The notes beneath the pieces are model-generated. The model was given only the letters and a program-made list of their open reading frames with translations, was not told where the DNA came from and did no database searches. Shown piece by piece: positions 1 to 8,214 of a stretch of DNA of 64,000 bases (its first letter is position 1; each line of letters begins with the position of its first letter). Location of the stretch: the NCBI GenBank assembly GCA_963814955.1, contig CAWFEX010000004.1:1-64000 (forward strand), read 5' to 3'. Source of the stretch: DATCJA01 sp963814955 (GTDB taxonomy: Bacteria; Acidobacteriota; Vicinamibacteria; Vicinamibacterales; UBA2999). The position numbers and the translations under genes were made by a program.

Positions 1-1
1 G

Positions 2-451
2 CCGTTCCTCGGAACACCGTTCAACGAAGGGGGCGGAATGTTTTCCCCCGATGGGCGGTGGCTCGCCTATGTATCCGATGAATCGGGGCGCCCTGAAATC
101 TACGTGCAACCTTATCCCGGTCCCGGCGGGAAATGGCAGGTTTCGACGGAAGGCGGGACTGAGCCAGCATGGAACCGTAACGGGCGGGAGTTGTTCTATC
201 GCTCCGGGGATAAAATGGTGACGGTAGAAACGAATACCCAACCGGGCTTTACGATCGGCAAGCCCCGCATGTTGTTCGAGGGCCAATACCTGGCGACTCC
301 GTTCCCGCTACTGGGGTTCGACTTTGACGTGGCGGCCGATGGACAGCGTTTTCTGATGGTGAAGGAGATCGAGCGGGCCCAGTCCAGCGCGCAAATCAAC
401 GTCGTATTGAACTGGCTCGAAGAACTGAAGCGCCGCGTGCCTGTGAACTGA
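2..451 (+). CDS. PD40/WD40-like beta-propeller protein, C-terminal part (5' end outside window)
   Basis: The reading frame is open from base 2, so the true start lies upstream of the window. The visible 149 residues contain a PD40 (TolB-type) repeat motif, FSPDGRWLAYVSDESG, followed by WNRNGRELFYRSGDK and a final strand-rich section ending in LNWLEELKRR. In Acidobacteriota this ending is typical of large serine/threonine protein kinases with a C-terminal PD40 propeller, or of TolB-like periplasmic proteins. Which one applies cannot be decided because the N-terminus is missing. The last 56 bases overlap the end of the convergent DUF1772 gene. Family assignment is good; the kinase identity is inference. 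Confidence 0.8.
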   Translation, partial: PFLGTPFNEGGGMFSPDGRWLAYVSDESGRPEIYVQPYPGPGGKWQVSTEGGTEPAWNRNGRELFYRSGDKMVTVETNTQPGFTIGKPRMLFEGQYLATPFPLLGFDFDVAADGQRFLMVKEIERAQSSAQINVVLNWLEELKRRVPVN

Positions 452-965
452 CCGTCCCCTTCCCATCACCCAGCGAACACGAATCGTTTCGCGCTCCGCT
501 AAAAGGTTCTATTTTTCGAAATAGCATCGCAACGAACACCAAACACATAGCAGTGAACATGGCGACCAATCGCACGTGGTGCCACTGCCACCATTCACAA
601 AGGTAATCTCGGTAGTCTGGTGGCAACGCTGTGGGATTCCACGTTGCGACCCGCTCGTTGATTGGGACGCTGACGAAAATGGTGACGAGTGACCCCACCA
701 CGCCCATCACGCAGGCAGCAATCAGTAACTTAAAGGCGCGGCGGTCGTTGCGGAAAGCGCCCGCAGAGATGCCCGCCAACAGCGTGCCGCCGATGCCAGT
801 TATCGCGATTGGAATAGCGATGCCCTTATCAAGCTGCTGGAAAAACTCGACGTAGGTTGCGCCCGACATGCTAAACGGGTTTTCACCAAGCCACACCCAA
901 AACGCCCGGCCCGCCGTAAGGGCGAGTAGCAAGGCTGTGAAGAACAGCAGGAGGTTTCGCAGCAT
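396..965 (-). CDS. DUF1772 (anthrone-oxygenase-like) integral membrane protein
   Basis: A 189-residue protein with four hydrophobic segments (roughly residues 3-25, 50-70, 80-102 and 133-150). Between the third and fourth it has the polar stretch NERVATWNPTALPPDYR and then WWQWHHVRL, the pattern of the DUF1772 family (four-helix membrane proteins, some called anthrone oxygenase). A GAGGG Shine-Dalgarno-like sequence lies just upstream of the ATG at 965. The last ~30 residues are low-complexity and run into the convergent PD40 gene. The physiological role is unknown; enzymatic activity should not be assumed. Confidence 0.75.
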   Translation of the reverse strand: MLRNLLLFFTALLLALTAGRAFWVWLGENPFSMSGATYVEFFQQLDKGIAIPIAITGIGGTLLAGISAGAFRNDRRAFKLLIAACVMGVVGSLVTIFVSVPINERVATWNPTALPPDYRDYLCEWWQWHHVRLVAMFTAMCLVFVAMLFRKIEPFSGARNDSCSLGDGKGTVSSQARGASVLRASSIRR

Positions 966-1227
966 GATGCCCTCGGCGTGAACTCAGGTCTGAAGAAGGA
1001 TAACTGAGACAGAGGCCCGCGTCTGCAGCCGCCAGGGCTCGAGCGCGTTAGCTGACCACGTTAGTGCTCACATTGCGCACCCAGTAAATAAAGCCCGACA
1101 CATACCAGACTACACGTCAGACCATGCCCATCCCATGCAGGCCATCGTCAGTTCTCGTCCTACAATGCTCAATTTGCGACGCGCCCATGAACGCTGGGCT
1201 ATCGCCACTCATCGATCGGAGAAATGA

Positions 1228-1501
1228 ATGCCGCGAAACGGATTGAGCATCGAGCAATTGCGCGAGCTAGCCAAGGACGGAGCAGACGCAGCGCTGCGCC
1301 GGTTACGCGCCGAAATAATTGCAATAGAGCGGAACCTTCCCTGAACTGGCCCTGACGGGCCCCCGAAAAGCGCTGCGCAAGTCTGTTGCCACCGCTCGCA
1401 CGCGGACGCGACGAATGTCAGCGGCAGCGCGGAAGGCAGTCTCGCAGCGGATGAAGAAATATTGGGCGGAGCGGCGGAAGGCGCAGGCGAAGGTGAAGTG
1501 A
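1228..1501 (+). pseudogene. Small basic protein, frameshifted (histone-like C-terminus)
   Basis: The ATG at 1228 is preceded by GGAGAA and opens MPRNGLSIEQLRELAKDGAD, which continues to IERNLP and then meets TGA at 1342. In the next frame the protein goes on as FPELALTGPRKALRKSV and ends RMKKYWAERRKAQAKVK before TGA at 1499. Removing one base near 1336 gives a single 90-residue, very basic protein whose N-terminal helix and Lys/Arg-rich C-terminus read continuously. This looks like a small acidobacterial nucleic-acid-binding protein of unknown function. The single extra base could be a true mutation or a sequencing error. Both halves show coding-like composition; the opposite strand does not. 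Confidence 0.6.
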
Positions 1502-1570
1502 GTTGATTCGCCACATTACTAAAACGAGTTTCCTCTAACGCGCTCGCGCTAAAATCCGCGCCGATTTACC

Positions 1571-1663
1571 CTGACGCCGGCACCGCGTCTCGGCCCCTTT
1601 GAAGTCGTTGTGCCGATTGGCGGCGGGATGGCCGAGGTCTACAGCGGTCGCGCGGCCATGTAG
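1571..1663 (+). pseudogene. Remnant of a Ser/Thr protein kinase N-terminus
   Basis: This frame reads LTPAPRLGPFEVVVPIGGG followed by MAEVYSGRA and a stop. It matches the very recognisable start of acidobacterial Hanks-type kinases (LxxGTRLGPYEIxxPIGxGGMGEVYRARD), including the degenerate glycine-rich nucleotide loop. Homology stops after about 28 residues, where the sequence runs into the 3' end of the haemoglobin gene on the other strand. I see no start codon with a ribosome site and no catalytic domain, so this is a broken fragment left by a rearrangement. Confidence 0.5.
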
Positions 1664-2075
1664 CCAGCCGTCACCTCGTTCTTGTGCGCTGCGAAGGCGG
1701 CGAGGACTTCTTCCTTCTCGCGCTGAGGCACTTTGACGAAGTCAAGGGTGCGCCCAAGCTCGGCCGCGACCTCGTCGAATTCGTCTGGCGAGATCCTGAG
1801 GTCACGATGCGCCTCCTCAAGACCCACCTCCGTTTCCCCGGCCTTGTGGGCGTGTATTGGAACGGCCCGCCCGCGACGGCGCAAACCCAAAGGGTTCGCA
1901 TGAACTTGAGGCCCGGCAACCTGTCCAAGCTCTTCGTGTGCCACTCCCTGAGGGCCGGGTTCTTCGAGGTCTTCCCGACAATCGGGTTCTTCACAACCGC
2001 GTCACTAAAGTGGTCAACCACCGCCGCGATGGCGAAGACGCCGCCAAGCCGTTCGTACAGACTCTTCTCGGTCAT
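1639..2075 (-). pseudogene. Group 1-like truncated haemoglobin, one frameshift
   Basis: The gene starts at ATG 2075 behind GGGAGG (an alternative GTG lies at 2081) and reads MTEKSLYERLGGVFAIAAVV and on to GGPFQYTPTRPGK. It then loses frame near 1833-1838. The second frame continues TEVGLEEAHRDLRISPDEFD and LDFVKVPQREKEEVLAAFAA, ending GYMAARPL. Joined, this is a ~145-residue truncated haemoglobin, a haem protein for O2/NO binding. The proximal haem histidine expected in EEAHRDL lies after the shift, so the product of the first frame alone could not bind haem normally. One missing base in an AAA/GGGG run would restore it. It follows YceI with the start just after the YceI stop, so they form an operon. 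Confidence 0.8.
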
Positions 2076-2080
2076 GTTCA

Positions 2081-2707
2081 CTAACCTCCCAGGCGACCGA
2101 CGATCACGAAGTTGATGTTCACGGTGTCCTTCACCGACACGACGCCCCCGACGCTGACTGGCTTAATGCCATAGTCAGTCTGCTTCAACGAAAAACTCCC
2201 GGTCGAGGTCAGTTCATGCGGCTCGATTTGAACCATGACCGGCACCGAGACTGAGCGTGTCACATTGTGCAGGGTCAGACGACCGTTGATGATCAGGTCC
2301 AGCTTGGTGGTTCCAGGATTCTTCACCGAAATACTGGTGCTGTCGAAGTCGATCGTTGGATATCGCCGCACGTCCAATACTTGCTCGCTCGCCATCGTCT
2401 GCTGGACTCTTGGGACATCGTCCGGAGGCTCACCTTTTCCCGTGACTTTCAACGCGGACGCATCGATCGTCACGCGCACCATCGAGCGCGACGGGTCTGC
2501 GGGATCGACCGTCATGTGTCCGGTGATCGATGGCGCGATGACTTCGTGCGTGTGGCCAGCGGCAAAACTGAAGATGCCCGCCTTGCCGACGGCAATCGTC
2601 GCGCGGCTTCGAGCCGGATCGATTGCATACGTCTGGGGAGTCGCGTTGAGCGCGACCGCCGCTATCGCGATTCCACAGATGAGAAAGATAGGTCCGATTG
2701 TCCGCAA
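2081..2707 (-). CDS. YceI-family periplasmic lipid-binding-like protein
   Basis: About 208 residues from a TTG at 2707: RTIGPIFLICGIAIAAVAL forms a signal peptide, then YAIDPARSRATIAVGKAG and SFAAGHTHEVIAPSITG begin the YceI lipocalin-like fold. The end SLKQTDYGIKPVSVGGVVSV matches the family's characteristic C-terminus. YceI proteins are exported and bind isoprenoid-type lipids; the ligand here is unknown. The frame is open much further upstream (to about 3052), but that extension has no ATG, would place the signal peptide internally and crosses a tRNA-like fragment, so I chose the TTG preceded by GAGGGTAGG. The truncated haemoglobin follows immediately. Confidence 0.85.
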   Translation of the reverse strand: MRTIGPIFLICGIAIAAVALNATPQTYAIDPARSRATIAVGKAGIFSFAAGHTHEVIAPSITGHMTVDPADPSRSMVRVTIDASALKVTGKGEPPDDVPRVQQTMASEQVLDVRRYPTIDFDSTSISVKNPGTTKLDLIINGRLTLHNVTRSVSVPVMVQIEPHELTSTGSFSLKQTDYGIKPVSVGGVVSVKDTVNINFVIVGRLGG

Positions 2708-2955
2708 TTCGAACCTACCCTCGCAATCCGAATGCCGACTGTCATCGATGCGATCATTGAGAGAATGTGCACGGCTGTCGCCGTTAGAATTCCGAAATGC
2801 GAAAGCCTCTTTCACCGTTAGTTCCCACTCCTGGCCGTTCGCCTCGCTCTTCCCGAAAACGATTGAGTTCCGGCCGGATTCTCGACTCGGAAGGATGGCC
2901 GCGTGGTGTTGCGTGATACTTTGGCGGCACGCCGCAGGTTCAGATCCCAGGAATC

Positions 2956-2981
2956 GCGCCCATAGCTCAGTTGGATAGAAC
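2956..2981 (+). other. tRNA 5'-half-like fragment (tRNA-Arg type)
   Basis: The 26 bases beginning GCGCCCATAGCTCAGTTGG match the acceptor strand and complete D-arm of many bacterial tRNA-Arg genes. The following sequence does not form an anticodon arm, T-arm or matching acceptor strand, so this is not a functional tRNA. It may be a recombination scar or a chance match extended by degeneration. Confidence 0.4.
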
Positions 2982-3160
2982 CTCACTCTGCCATCTCTAT
3001 TGGGGGTTGCAGTGGCGGCAGTCCGTGGGGGCCCGCTGCCATGGCAGGTCAATGGCAGTGCGGTGGCAGATGGCCGCCAATGCGTTCATCAAAGCAATGC
3101 TCCCTTCAAGGTAGCGGCTCCAAGTGCCGATAATCGTCTCAAATACCCAGAGCACGCCCG

Positions 3161-3253
3161 ATGAACGAGAACCTCCAGATGATCTTAGGCGGCATCATCA
3201 TCATGGTGGGATTCGGCGCTGCGATTGCCTATCGTGATCATGCGCCCGCCTGA
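3161..3253 (+). CDS. Possible 30-residue single-helix membrane peptide
   Basis: An ATG-initiated 30-codon frame encodes MNENLQMILGGIIIMVGFGA and then AIAYRDHAPA, one hydrophobic helix with a polar tail, as in small membrane peptides. There is no clear Shine-Dalgarno sequence and no recognised family, so it may be chance. Confidence 0.22.
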   Translation: MNENLQMILGGIIIMVGFGAAIAYRDHAPA

Positions 3254-3509
3254 GCGCCGGTCGGTAATCGCCTACCGCGATAGGATCGGTCCCGACGGTC
3301 GACCTGTAGCGACATAGGCGGAGAAATGGAATCCCCGGTCAGTATCAGGCAACCCTTATTCGTGTAAAGGTAGGCCTACGTACTTCGTGTGACCGGCGGG
3401 CACGGATCAGTTGCGAAATTCGTCGAACAGTGAGCCACCTTCCCGGCGGTGCTGCCGTGCCAAAGCCCAGTCCCATGGCTACGCTCGGCTTTGTCTCCAC
3501 AACTCGTGG

Positions 3510-4907
3510 TCATACGTCGACGCGCAGGTGGAAGGACTTGGGGCGCGTGAGCGCGTCGTAGCCAAGCGACGACAGCGAACACCCGCGCCCAGAATCGCCC
3601 ACGCCGGTCCACGCCAGCGCGGGATCGAGATAATCGCAGCGATTCTGAAACCACGTGCCGGTCGCGATGCGATCGCCGATTCGCACTGCCGCGTCGGCGT
3701 CGGTCGTCCAGATCGACGCGGTCAGGCCGTACCGGCTGTCGTTCATCAAGCCGACCGCCTCCTCGTCGCCGTCGACCGGCATGATGCCAACGACCGGCCC
3801 GAACGTTTCCTCGGTCATCACGCGCATGGAGTGATCCACGTCGACGAGCACCTGAGGCGCGACGTACGGCGTGCCCTCACGGGCCTGGGGGAAGTCGCGC
3901 GGATCGATGAGCGGACGGGCGCCTTGCTGAACGGCCTCGCGCACTTGGTCGCGCACGAATTTGGCCGCGCTGGTGCGTACCATCGGACCCAAGGTGGTGT
4001 CGGGCGACAGCGGGTTGCCAAGTCGGTACTGCTTCGCCAGCGCGACAAAGGCATCGACGAATTGCGGGAACAGCGCGCGATCGACGTAAATCCGCTCGAT
4101 GCCGCAACACGACTGGCCGGCGTTGAAGTACGTGCCGTCGACCAGATTCTCGATGGCATGCTCCAGCGGTGCGTCGGCGCGGACGTACGCGGGATCCTTG
4201 CCACCCAACTCTAGATTCGTGCCGATGAAGCGGCGCGCCGCTGCCTGCTGCACCGTGCGGCCTGCCTCGACCGAGCCGGTGAAAGAGACGAAGGAGACTC
4301 GCGGATCGGCAATCATGCGCATCACCGTATCGTGATGCGCGTGGACGATTTCGAAGACACCGGGTGGGAGCCCGGCGGCCGCGAATGCCTCGGCATACTT
4401 CGACGCGACGAGCGGCGTCTGCTGCGACATCTTCAGAACGACTGTGTTTCCGGCGACGAGTGCAGGGACAACCGCGTTGACCGACGTCAGATACGGGTAA
4501 TTCCAGGGCGCGAGCACGAGGACGACGCCGAGCGGCTCGCGACGGATGAAGCGGAGGAATCCCGGCGTGGACAGTGGATGGGTGTCGGCGAGCGCGGTGG
4601 CGGCGATCGCGCACATGTGGCGTGCGCGCTCCTGAAACCCTCGACGGATCTCATTGGGCGTGTGCGCGACCGGGCGCCCCATCTGCCACGTTAACTCCGT
4701 TCCGATCGCGTCCGCCCGATCCAGCATCCACCGCACCATCCGCTCGCAGATGGCCCCGCGCTCGGCCAGCGGCGTGCCGGCCCAGGTTCGTTGCACGCGC
4801 GCCGCACGCGAGAGTACGGCGTCGACCTCGCGGTCGGTCGCCAGCGCGATTTCGGCAAACACCGACCCGTCGACCGGGCTCACCACACGTACGGTTGGAG
4901 AACTCAA
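3510..4907 (-). CDS. Aldehyde dehydrogenase family protein
   Basis: A 465-residue NAD(P)-dependent aldehyde dehydrogenase. The general base Glu233 lies in NLELGGKDP and the catalytic Cys267 in NAGQSCCGIER. The cofactor-binding region APWNYPYLTSVNAVVPALVAG (residues ~133-153) and the late motif EETFGPVVGIM are also present. It oxidises an aldehyde to the acid in the cytoplasm. It is the last gene of a compact operon behind a glutamine-synthetase-like enzyme and an SDR, with 6 bp separating it from the SDR stop. That context suggests gamma-glutamyl-aminoaldehyde or another amine-derived aldehyde as substrate, as in PuuC-type pathways, but specificity cannot be read from sequence. Confidence 0.93.
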   Translation of the reverse strand: MSSPTVRVVSPVDGSVFAEIALATDREVDAVLSRAARVQRTWAGTPLAERGAICERMVRWMLDRADAIGTELTWQMGRPVAHTPNEIRRGFQERARHMCAIAATALADTHPLSTPGFLRFIRREPLGVVLVLAPWNYPYLTSVNAVVPALVAGNTVVLKMSQQTPLVASKYAEAFAAAGLPPGVFEIVHAHHDTVMRMIADPRVSFVSFTGSVEAGRTVQQAAARRFIGTNLELGGKDPAYVRADAPLEHAIENLVDGTYFNAGQSCCGIERIYVDRALFPQFVDAFVALAKQYRLGNPLSPDTTLGPMVRTSAAKFVRDQVREAVQQGARPLIDPRDFPQAREGTPYVAPQVLVDVDHSMRVMTEETFGPVVGIMPVDGDEEAVGLMNDSRYGLTASIWTTDADAAVRIGDRIATGTWFQNRCDYLDPALAWTGVGDSGRGCSLSSLGYDALTRPKSFHLRVDV

Positions 4908-4913
4908 CGTGTG

Positions 4914-5693
4914 TCACTCCGGTGTCACGTAGGCGGCAGAGATGCCGCCGTCGACGAGAAACTCCGTTCCCGTCACGTACGACGATTCGTCGGACGCCAG
5001 AAAGAGTGCTGCGTAGGCGATTTCCCTAGCCTCGCCGAAGCGTCCCATCGGAACGTGCACGAGCCGGCGCTGCCGTTTCTGCTCCGTGTCCAGAAAGTCC
5101 ATCAGCAGTTTGGTCCGCAGGGGCCCGGGGCACAGCGCGTTGACACGGATGTTCTCACGCGCGTGCACCACGGCAAGCTCACGGGTGAGCGCAAGTACGG
5201 CGCCTTTGCTGGCCGTGTACGCGACCTGCGGCGTGGCCGCGCCCATGATTGCCACGAATGACGCGGTATTGATGATCGAACCGCCGGACGCGCGCCGGAT
5301 TGCCGGAATCCCGTACTTGCACCCGAGAAACACCCCGCGCGCGTTGACGTCCAGCGTCTGCGTCCACACGTCCTCGCTGGTGTTCACCGCATCGTCGTCG
5401 CTCCCGTGCATGATCCCGGCATTGTTGAAGAGCACGTTCAGCTTGCCGAAGGTCTGGGCGGCCGTCTCCACCATCCGTGCGCAGTCAACTGCCTTGGATA
5501 CATCGGCTTCGACCGCAATGGCGCGCCCGCCGGCCCGTACGATGGTCAACGCCGTGTCTTCAGCTGCGCCTCGTTGAATGTCGACGGCGACGACGGCGGC
5601 GCCGTGCTGCGCAAACAGCAGCGACGACTCACGACCGATGCCGCTCCCGGCGCCCGTGACCAAGGCCACTTTGTCGGCAAGCCGTTCCTGCAT
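4914..5693 (-). CDS. SDR family oxidoreductase
   Basis: A 259-residue classical short-chain dehydrogenase/reductase: Rossmann motif TGAGSGIG (residues 13-20), NNAG at ~90-93, catalytic Ser145, Tyr159 and Lys163 in the YTASK box, and a C-terminal FLVDGGISA. Asp38 after the second strand (AVDIQRG) favours NAD(H) over NADP(H). It lies one base downstream of the glutamine-synthetase-like gene and upstream of the aldehyde dehydrogenase, so all three are probably co-transcribed. The substrate is an alcohol or carbonyl intermediate of that pathway, not identified. Confidence 0.92.
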   Translation of the reverse strand: MQERLADKVALVTGAGSGIGRESSLLFAQHGAAVVAVDIQRGAAEDTALTIVRAGGRAIAVEADVSKAVDCARMVETAAQTFGKLNVLFNNAGIMHGSDDDAVNTSEDVWTQTLDVNARGVFLGCKYGIPAIRRASGGSIINTASFVAIMGAATPQVAYTASKGAVLALTRELAVVHARENIRVNALCPGPLRTKLLMDFLDTEQKRQRRLVHVPMGRFGEAREIAYAALFLASDESSYVTGTEFLVDGGISAAYVTPE

Positions 5694-5694
5694 G

Positions 5695-7080
5695 TCAGAT
5701 CCGTTCGAAGTAGCGGCGCCGCTCCCAGTCGGTCACGGCTCGCGAGTACGCGGCGTGTTCGGTTGCGTAGAAGTGTGCGTAATGATCGACGACCTCATCC
5801 CCGAATGCGGCACGTGAGAACGCACTGGTGCGGAAGCCCTCGGTCGCTTCTTGAAGTGATCGTGGCAGGGCAGGAAGATGCCGCGCCGCGTAGACGTCGC
5901 CGACGAAGCAGTCCGGCGGCTCGGTGCAAGAGCGGACGCCGTCGAGCCCCGAGGCGAGCGCGGCCGCGAAAGCAAGATAGGCGTTACAGTCGGCACCGGG
6001 AAACCGGCACTCGATGCGTAAGCTCTGATCCGCACCCACCACGCGGAAGCCGGCCGTGCGGTTGTCGTGACTCCATGCAATGCGCGTGGGCGCCCACGAG
6101 GCATCGACATATCGCTTGTAGGAATTGACCGTTGGCGCGTAGAAGGGCATCACGTCAGGCACATGGGCGAGCCACCCGCCGAGAAACCAGCGGAACGCGT
6201 CTGAGCAATTGACAGGTCCGCACGCGCTCGATCCCGTGAAGGCGTTGCTGCCGCCCCGCCAGAGACTGAAATGAATGTGACAGCTCGAGCCTGCGCGATC
6301 CGCTGCGAACTTCGCCATGAACGTCACCGACAGGCCCTGTTGTTCGGCAATCTCCTTGAGACACTGTTTATAAACCGTGTGCCGGTCGGCCATCTGCAGT
6401 GCCTCGGCGTAGCGGATGTTCAACTCGTGTTGTCCAAGTCCCCATTCGCCTTTCGAATTCTCGACCGGCACGCCTGACTGTTTCAGGTGACGCCGGGCGG
6501 CGGCGGTATACGCCTCGAGCCGCGTGCCCTGCAGGATGTGATAGTCCTCCAGATACCACCCCGCCGGCTGCAGGTTGCGATAGTCCGCTTCCATCGCCTG
6601 CCGGTATGACTGCTCGAAGACGTAGTACTCGAGCTCTGAGGCCGCAGAGGCGGTGTAACCAAGCTCGCGCGCTGCGTCCACCTGGCGGCGGAGGATCGAC
6701 CGCGGCGCGACCGCCACCCGCTCACCGGTCCGATCATCGACCAGGTCGCACAACACGAGGGCCGATTTCTCCAGCCAGCTGGCCACGACCAGCGTGTCAG
6801 AATCGGGCACGAGGTGAAAGTCGCCGTACCCTTTCTCCCAGCTCGCAAACCGGTAGCCCTGCACCGGCTCCATCTCCATATCCGTGGTCAGCAGGTAGTC
6901 GCATGCGTGCGTGCCGTGCGCCGCGCCGTCAGCGACGAAGAAATCCGCATCGAACCGCTTGCCCATGAGGCGACCGTAGTGATCGGGGAACGCAACGACT
7001 ACGGTTTCGATATCGCCGCGCGTAACGCGATCATGTAGGGCGTCGAGCGTTAACCGTCCCTTTACAGCTGATGCATCCAT
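5695..7080 (-). CDS. Glutamine synthetase family protein (gamma-glutamylamine synthetase-like)
   Basis: A 461-residue single-subunit ligase of the glutamine synthetase fold. The N-terminal beta-grasp part includes VVVAFPDHYGRLMGKRFDA. The catalytic domain has SELEYYVFE (metal-binding Glu), the KGEWGLGQHELNIRYAEAL segment and SSCHIHFSLW. The C-terminal part carries RIECRFPGADCNAYLAFAA. Genuine nitrogen-assimilation GlnA signatures are replaced by those of the PuuA/GlnA3-type branch that ligates glutamate to amines or polyamines. It is the first gene of the operon with an SDR and an aldehyde dehydrogenase, which supports amine degradation. Ammonia assimilation is less likely. Confidence 0.88.
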   Translation of the reverse strand: MDASAVKGRLTLDALHDRVTRGDIETVVVAFPDHYGRLMGKRFDADFFVADGAAHGTHACDYLLTTDMEMEPVQGYRFASWEKGYGDFHLVPDSDTLVVASWLEKSALVLCDLVDDRTGERVAVAPRSILRRQVDAARELGYTASAASELEYYVFEQSYRQAMEADYRNLQPAGWYLEDYHILQGTRLEAYTAAARRHLKQSGVPVENSKGEWGLGQHELNIRYAEALQMADRHTVYKQCLKEIAEQQGLSVTFMAKFAADRAGSSCHIHFSLWRGGSNAFTGSSACGPVNCSDAFRWFLGGWLAHVPDVMPFYAPTVNSYKRYVDASWAPTRIAWSHDNRTAGFRVVGADQSLRIECRFPGADCNAYLAFAAALASGLDGVRSCTEPPDCFVGDVYAARHLPALPRSLQEATEGFRTSAFSRAAFGDEVVDHYAHFYATEHAAYSRAVTDWERRRYFERI

Positions 7081-7436
7081 GCGCGCACGTTATGACAACT
7101 GCTGCGTGGGGTCACGTCAAAAAACATCGATCCCAAACTCGAAAGTGACCCGCTGGCAAATAGTATGTGCTGAAGATTGGCCGTACCAGTGTGGCGTTGA
7201 TCGCGGCGGCGTGCGCTGCGATGCCCGCATCGAAATCCTTGACACCAGACGCACGATTTCGAGAAGTGATTCCTGCTCGGCGGACCTCCCGTCCGCCTAT
7301 TCACGATGTTTTGTGCGTCTGATCAGTCACCGTAGAACCCTGCCCCTCAGTTCGTCCCCGGTTGATAACCAAACCCGATCGTCTGTTAGAGGGTCGGACA
7401 CGATTATAGGCTCCGCCCCCCTGATAGTCTGTCCCA
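7081..7436. other. Intergenic, divergent promoter region
   Basis: The interval lies between the start of the minus-strand amine operon and the plus-strand SUI1 gene and must hold both promoters. Open frames here have no recognisable protein features. No strong hairpin or operator was seen. Confidence 0.4.
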
Positions 7437-7793
7437 ATGACCGATCGCAACTCCCGAACGGTGTATTCGACTGGCACTGGAAGCACCTGCACCAAGTGCG
7501 GATGGCCCGAGCGTGACTGCAAGTGCAGCAGCCAGTTCACCCGCGAGCAGCCGCTGCCGTCACGCATCATCGCCAAGCTCCGGATGGAGAAGAAAGGACG
7601 CGGCGGCAAGACGATGACCGTGGTCTACGACCTGCCTCAGAACGCGGCGTTCCTCAAGGAGCTCGCCGGCGAATTGAAACGCGCGTGCGGGACGGGCGGC
7701 GCGGTCGTGGACGGCGGCGTCGAAATTCAGGGCGATTTGCGCGACCGCGTGAGGGACGTTCTCGTGAAGAAGGGATGGACGGTCAAAGGTTAG
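7437..7793 (+). CDS. SUI1/eIF1-family translation factor (YciH-like)
   Basis: 118 residues. A short N-terminus with a zinc-ribbon-like CTKCGWPERDCKC is followed by the SUI1 domain: RMEKKGRGGKTMTVVYDLP, ELKRACGTGGAVVDGGVEIQ and LRDRVRDVLVKKGWTVKG. Bacterial YciH resembles eukaryotic eIF1, binds the small ribosomal subunit and affects start-site fidelity. It is convergent with a basic protein gene and close to RF3, making a small translation-related neighbourhood. Family identity is clear. Confidence 0.93.
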   Translation: MTDRNSRTVYSTGTGSTCTKCGWPERDCKCSSQFTREQPLPSRIIAKLRMEKKGRGGKTMTVVYDLPQNAAFLKELAGELKRACGTGGAVVDGGVEIQGDLRDRVRDVLVKKGWTVKG

Positions 7794-7809
7794 ATCGGGT
7801 CGAGTAACG

Positions 7810-8214
7810 CTATTTCTTGATCGGCTTCGTGATCAGCCTGGGCTCCTGACGGTCGCCTCGCACTCCGATCGCAGGCACGAAGTCCTCGTCTGGCATTTCG
7901 CGCGCCAGGCCTGTCGCGACGTCGTGCGCGTCTCGCGCTTTGCGCCTTCCTGCAATCATGGCTTGCTTGTGTGCGTCGCTCAGAACCCGTTTCGGTTTGA
8001 CTCGTCTTGGAAGCTTTGTCGCGGGTGGGTTCTCGGTTGGGATATCTGGCTGTGCCCGGCGGGCGTCGCGACCCGCCGCTGCGGTACCGTTGAGAGCCGC
8101 GATTGCCTTGTCAACGGCCGCGAGTTGGTCGACCAGTTCCCGTCGTTGCCTTTCAAGCATGCGCACGATTTGTTCTAACTCGGCCATGTCGTAAGGATAG
8201 TCGTAAGTGTTCAA
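7810..8214 (-). CDS. Basic, coiled-coil-containing protein of unknown function
   Basis: 134 residues. Residues ~10-42 (MAELEQIVRMLERQRRELVD and following) form a heptad-like helix. A Pro-rich linker (~55-72) leads to a Lys/Arg-rich part with LSDAHKQAMIAGRRKARDAH, similar to nucleic-acid-binding tails of small acidobacterial proteins. It begins directly after the RF3 stop codon (stop at 8215-8217, start at 8214), so it is almost certainly translated from the RF3 message. I do not recognise the family; RNA or ribosome binding is only an inference from charge and context. Confidence 0.7.
   Translation of the reverse strand: MNTYDYPYDMAELEQIVRMLERQRRELVDQLAAVDKAIAALNGTAAAGRDARRAQPDIPTENPPATKLPRRVKPKRVLSDAHKQAMIAGRRKARDAHDVATGLAREMPDEDFVPAIGVRGDRQEPRLITKPIKK

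Larger units (their letters stand above)
2708..3509. other. Gene-poor interval upstream of yceI
   Basis: No convincing protein gene lies here apart from a doubtful 30-codon frame at 3161. It contains a tRNA-like 5' half (2956-2981) and, from about 3008 to 3075, G-rich sequence with repeated TGGCAG/TGGCGG words. The remnants suggest a former insertion or recombination site, but no integrase or direct-repeat boundary could be recognised. Confidence 0.4.

Noticed and set aside
1209..1514. A 101-codon minus-strand protein
   Set aside because: It is antisense to the small basic gene, whose two plus-strand halves read as one continuous protein.
2925..2985. A complete tRNA gene
   Set aside because: Only acceptor strand and D-arm match; anticodon and T-arms cannot be folded.
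2708..3052. N-terminal extension of YceI to 3052
   Set aside because: It has no internal ATG, crosses the tRNA-like fragment and would bury the signal peptide.
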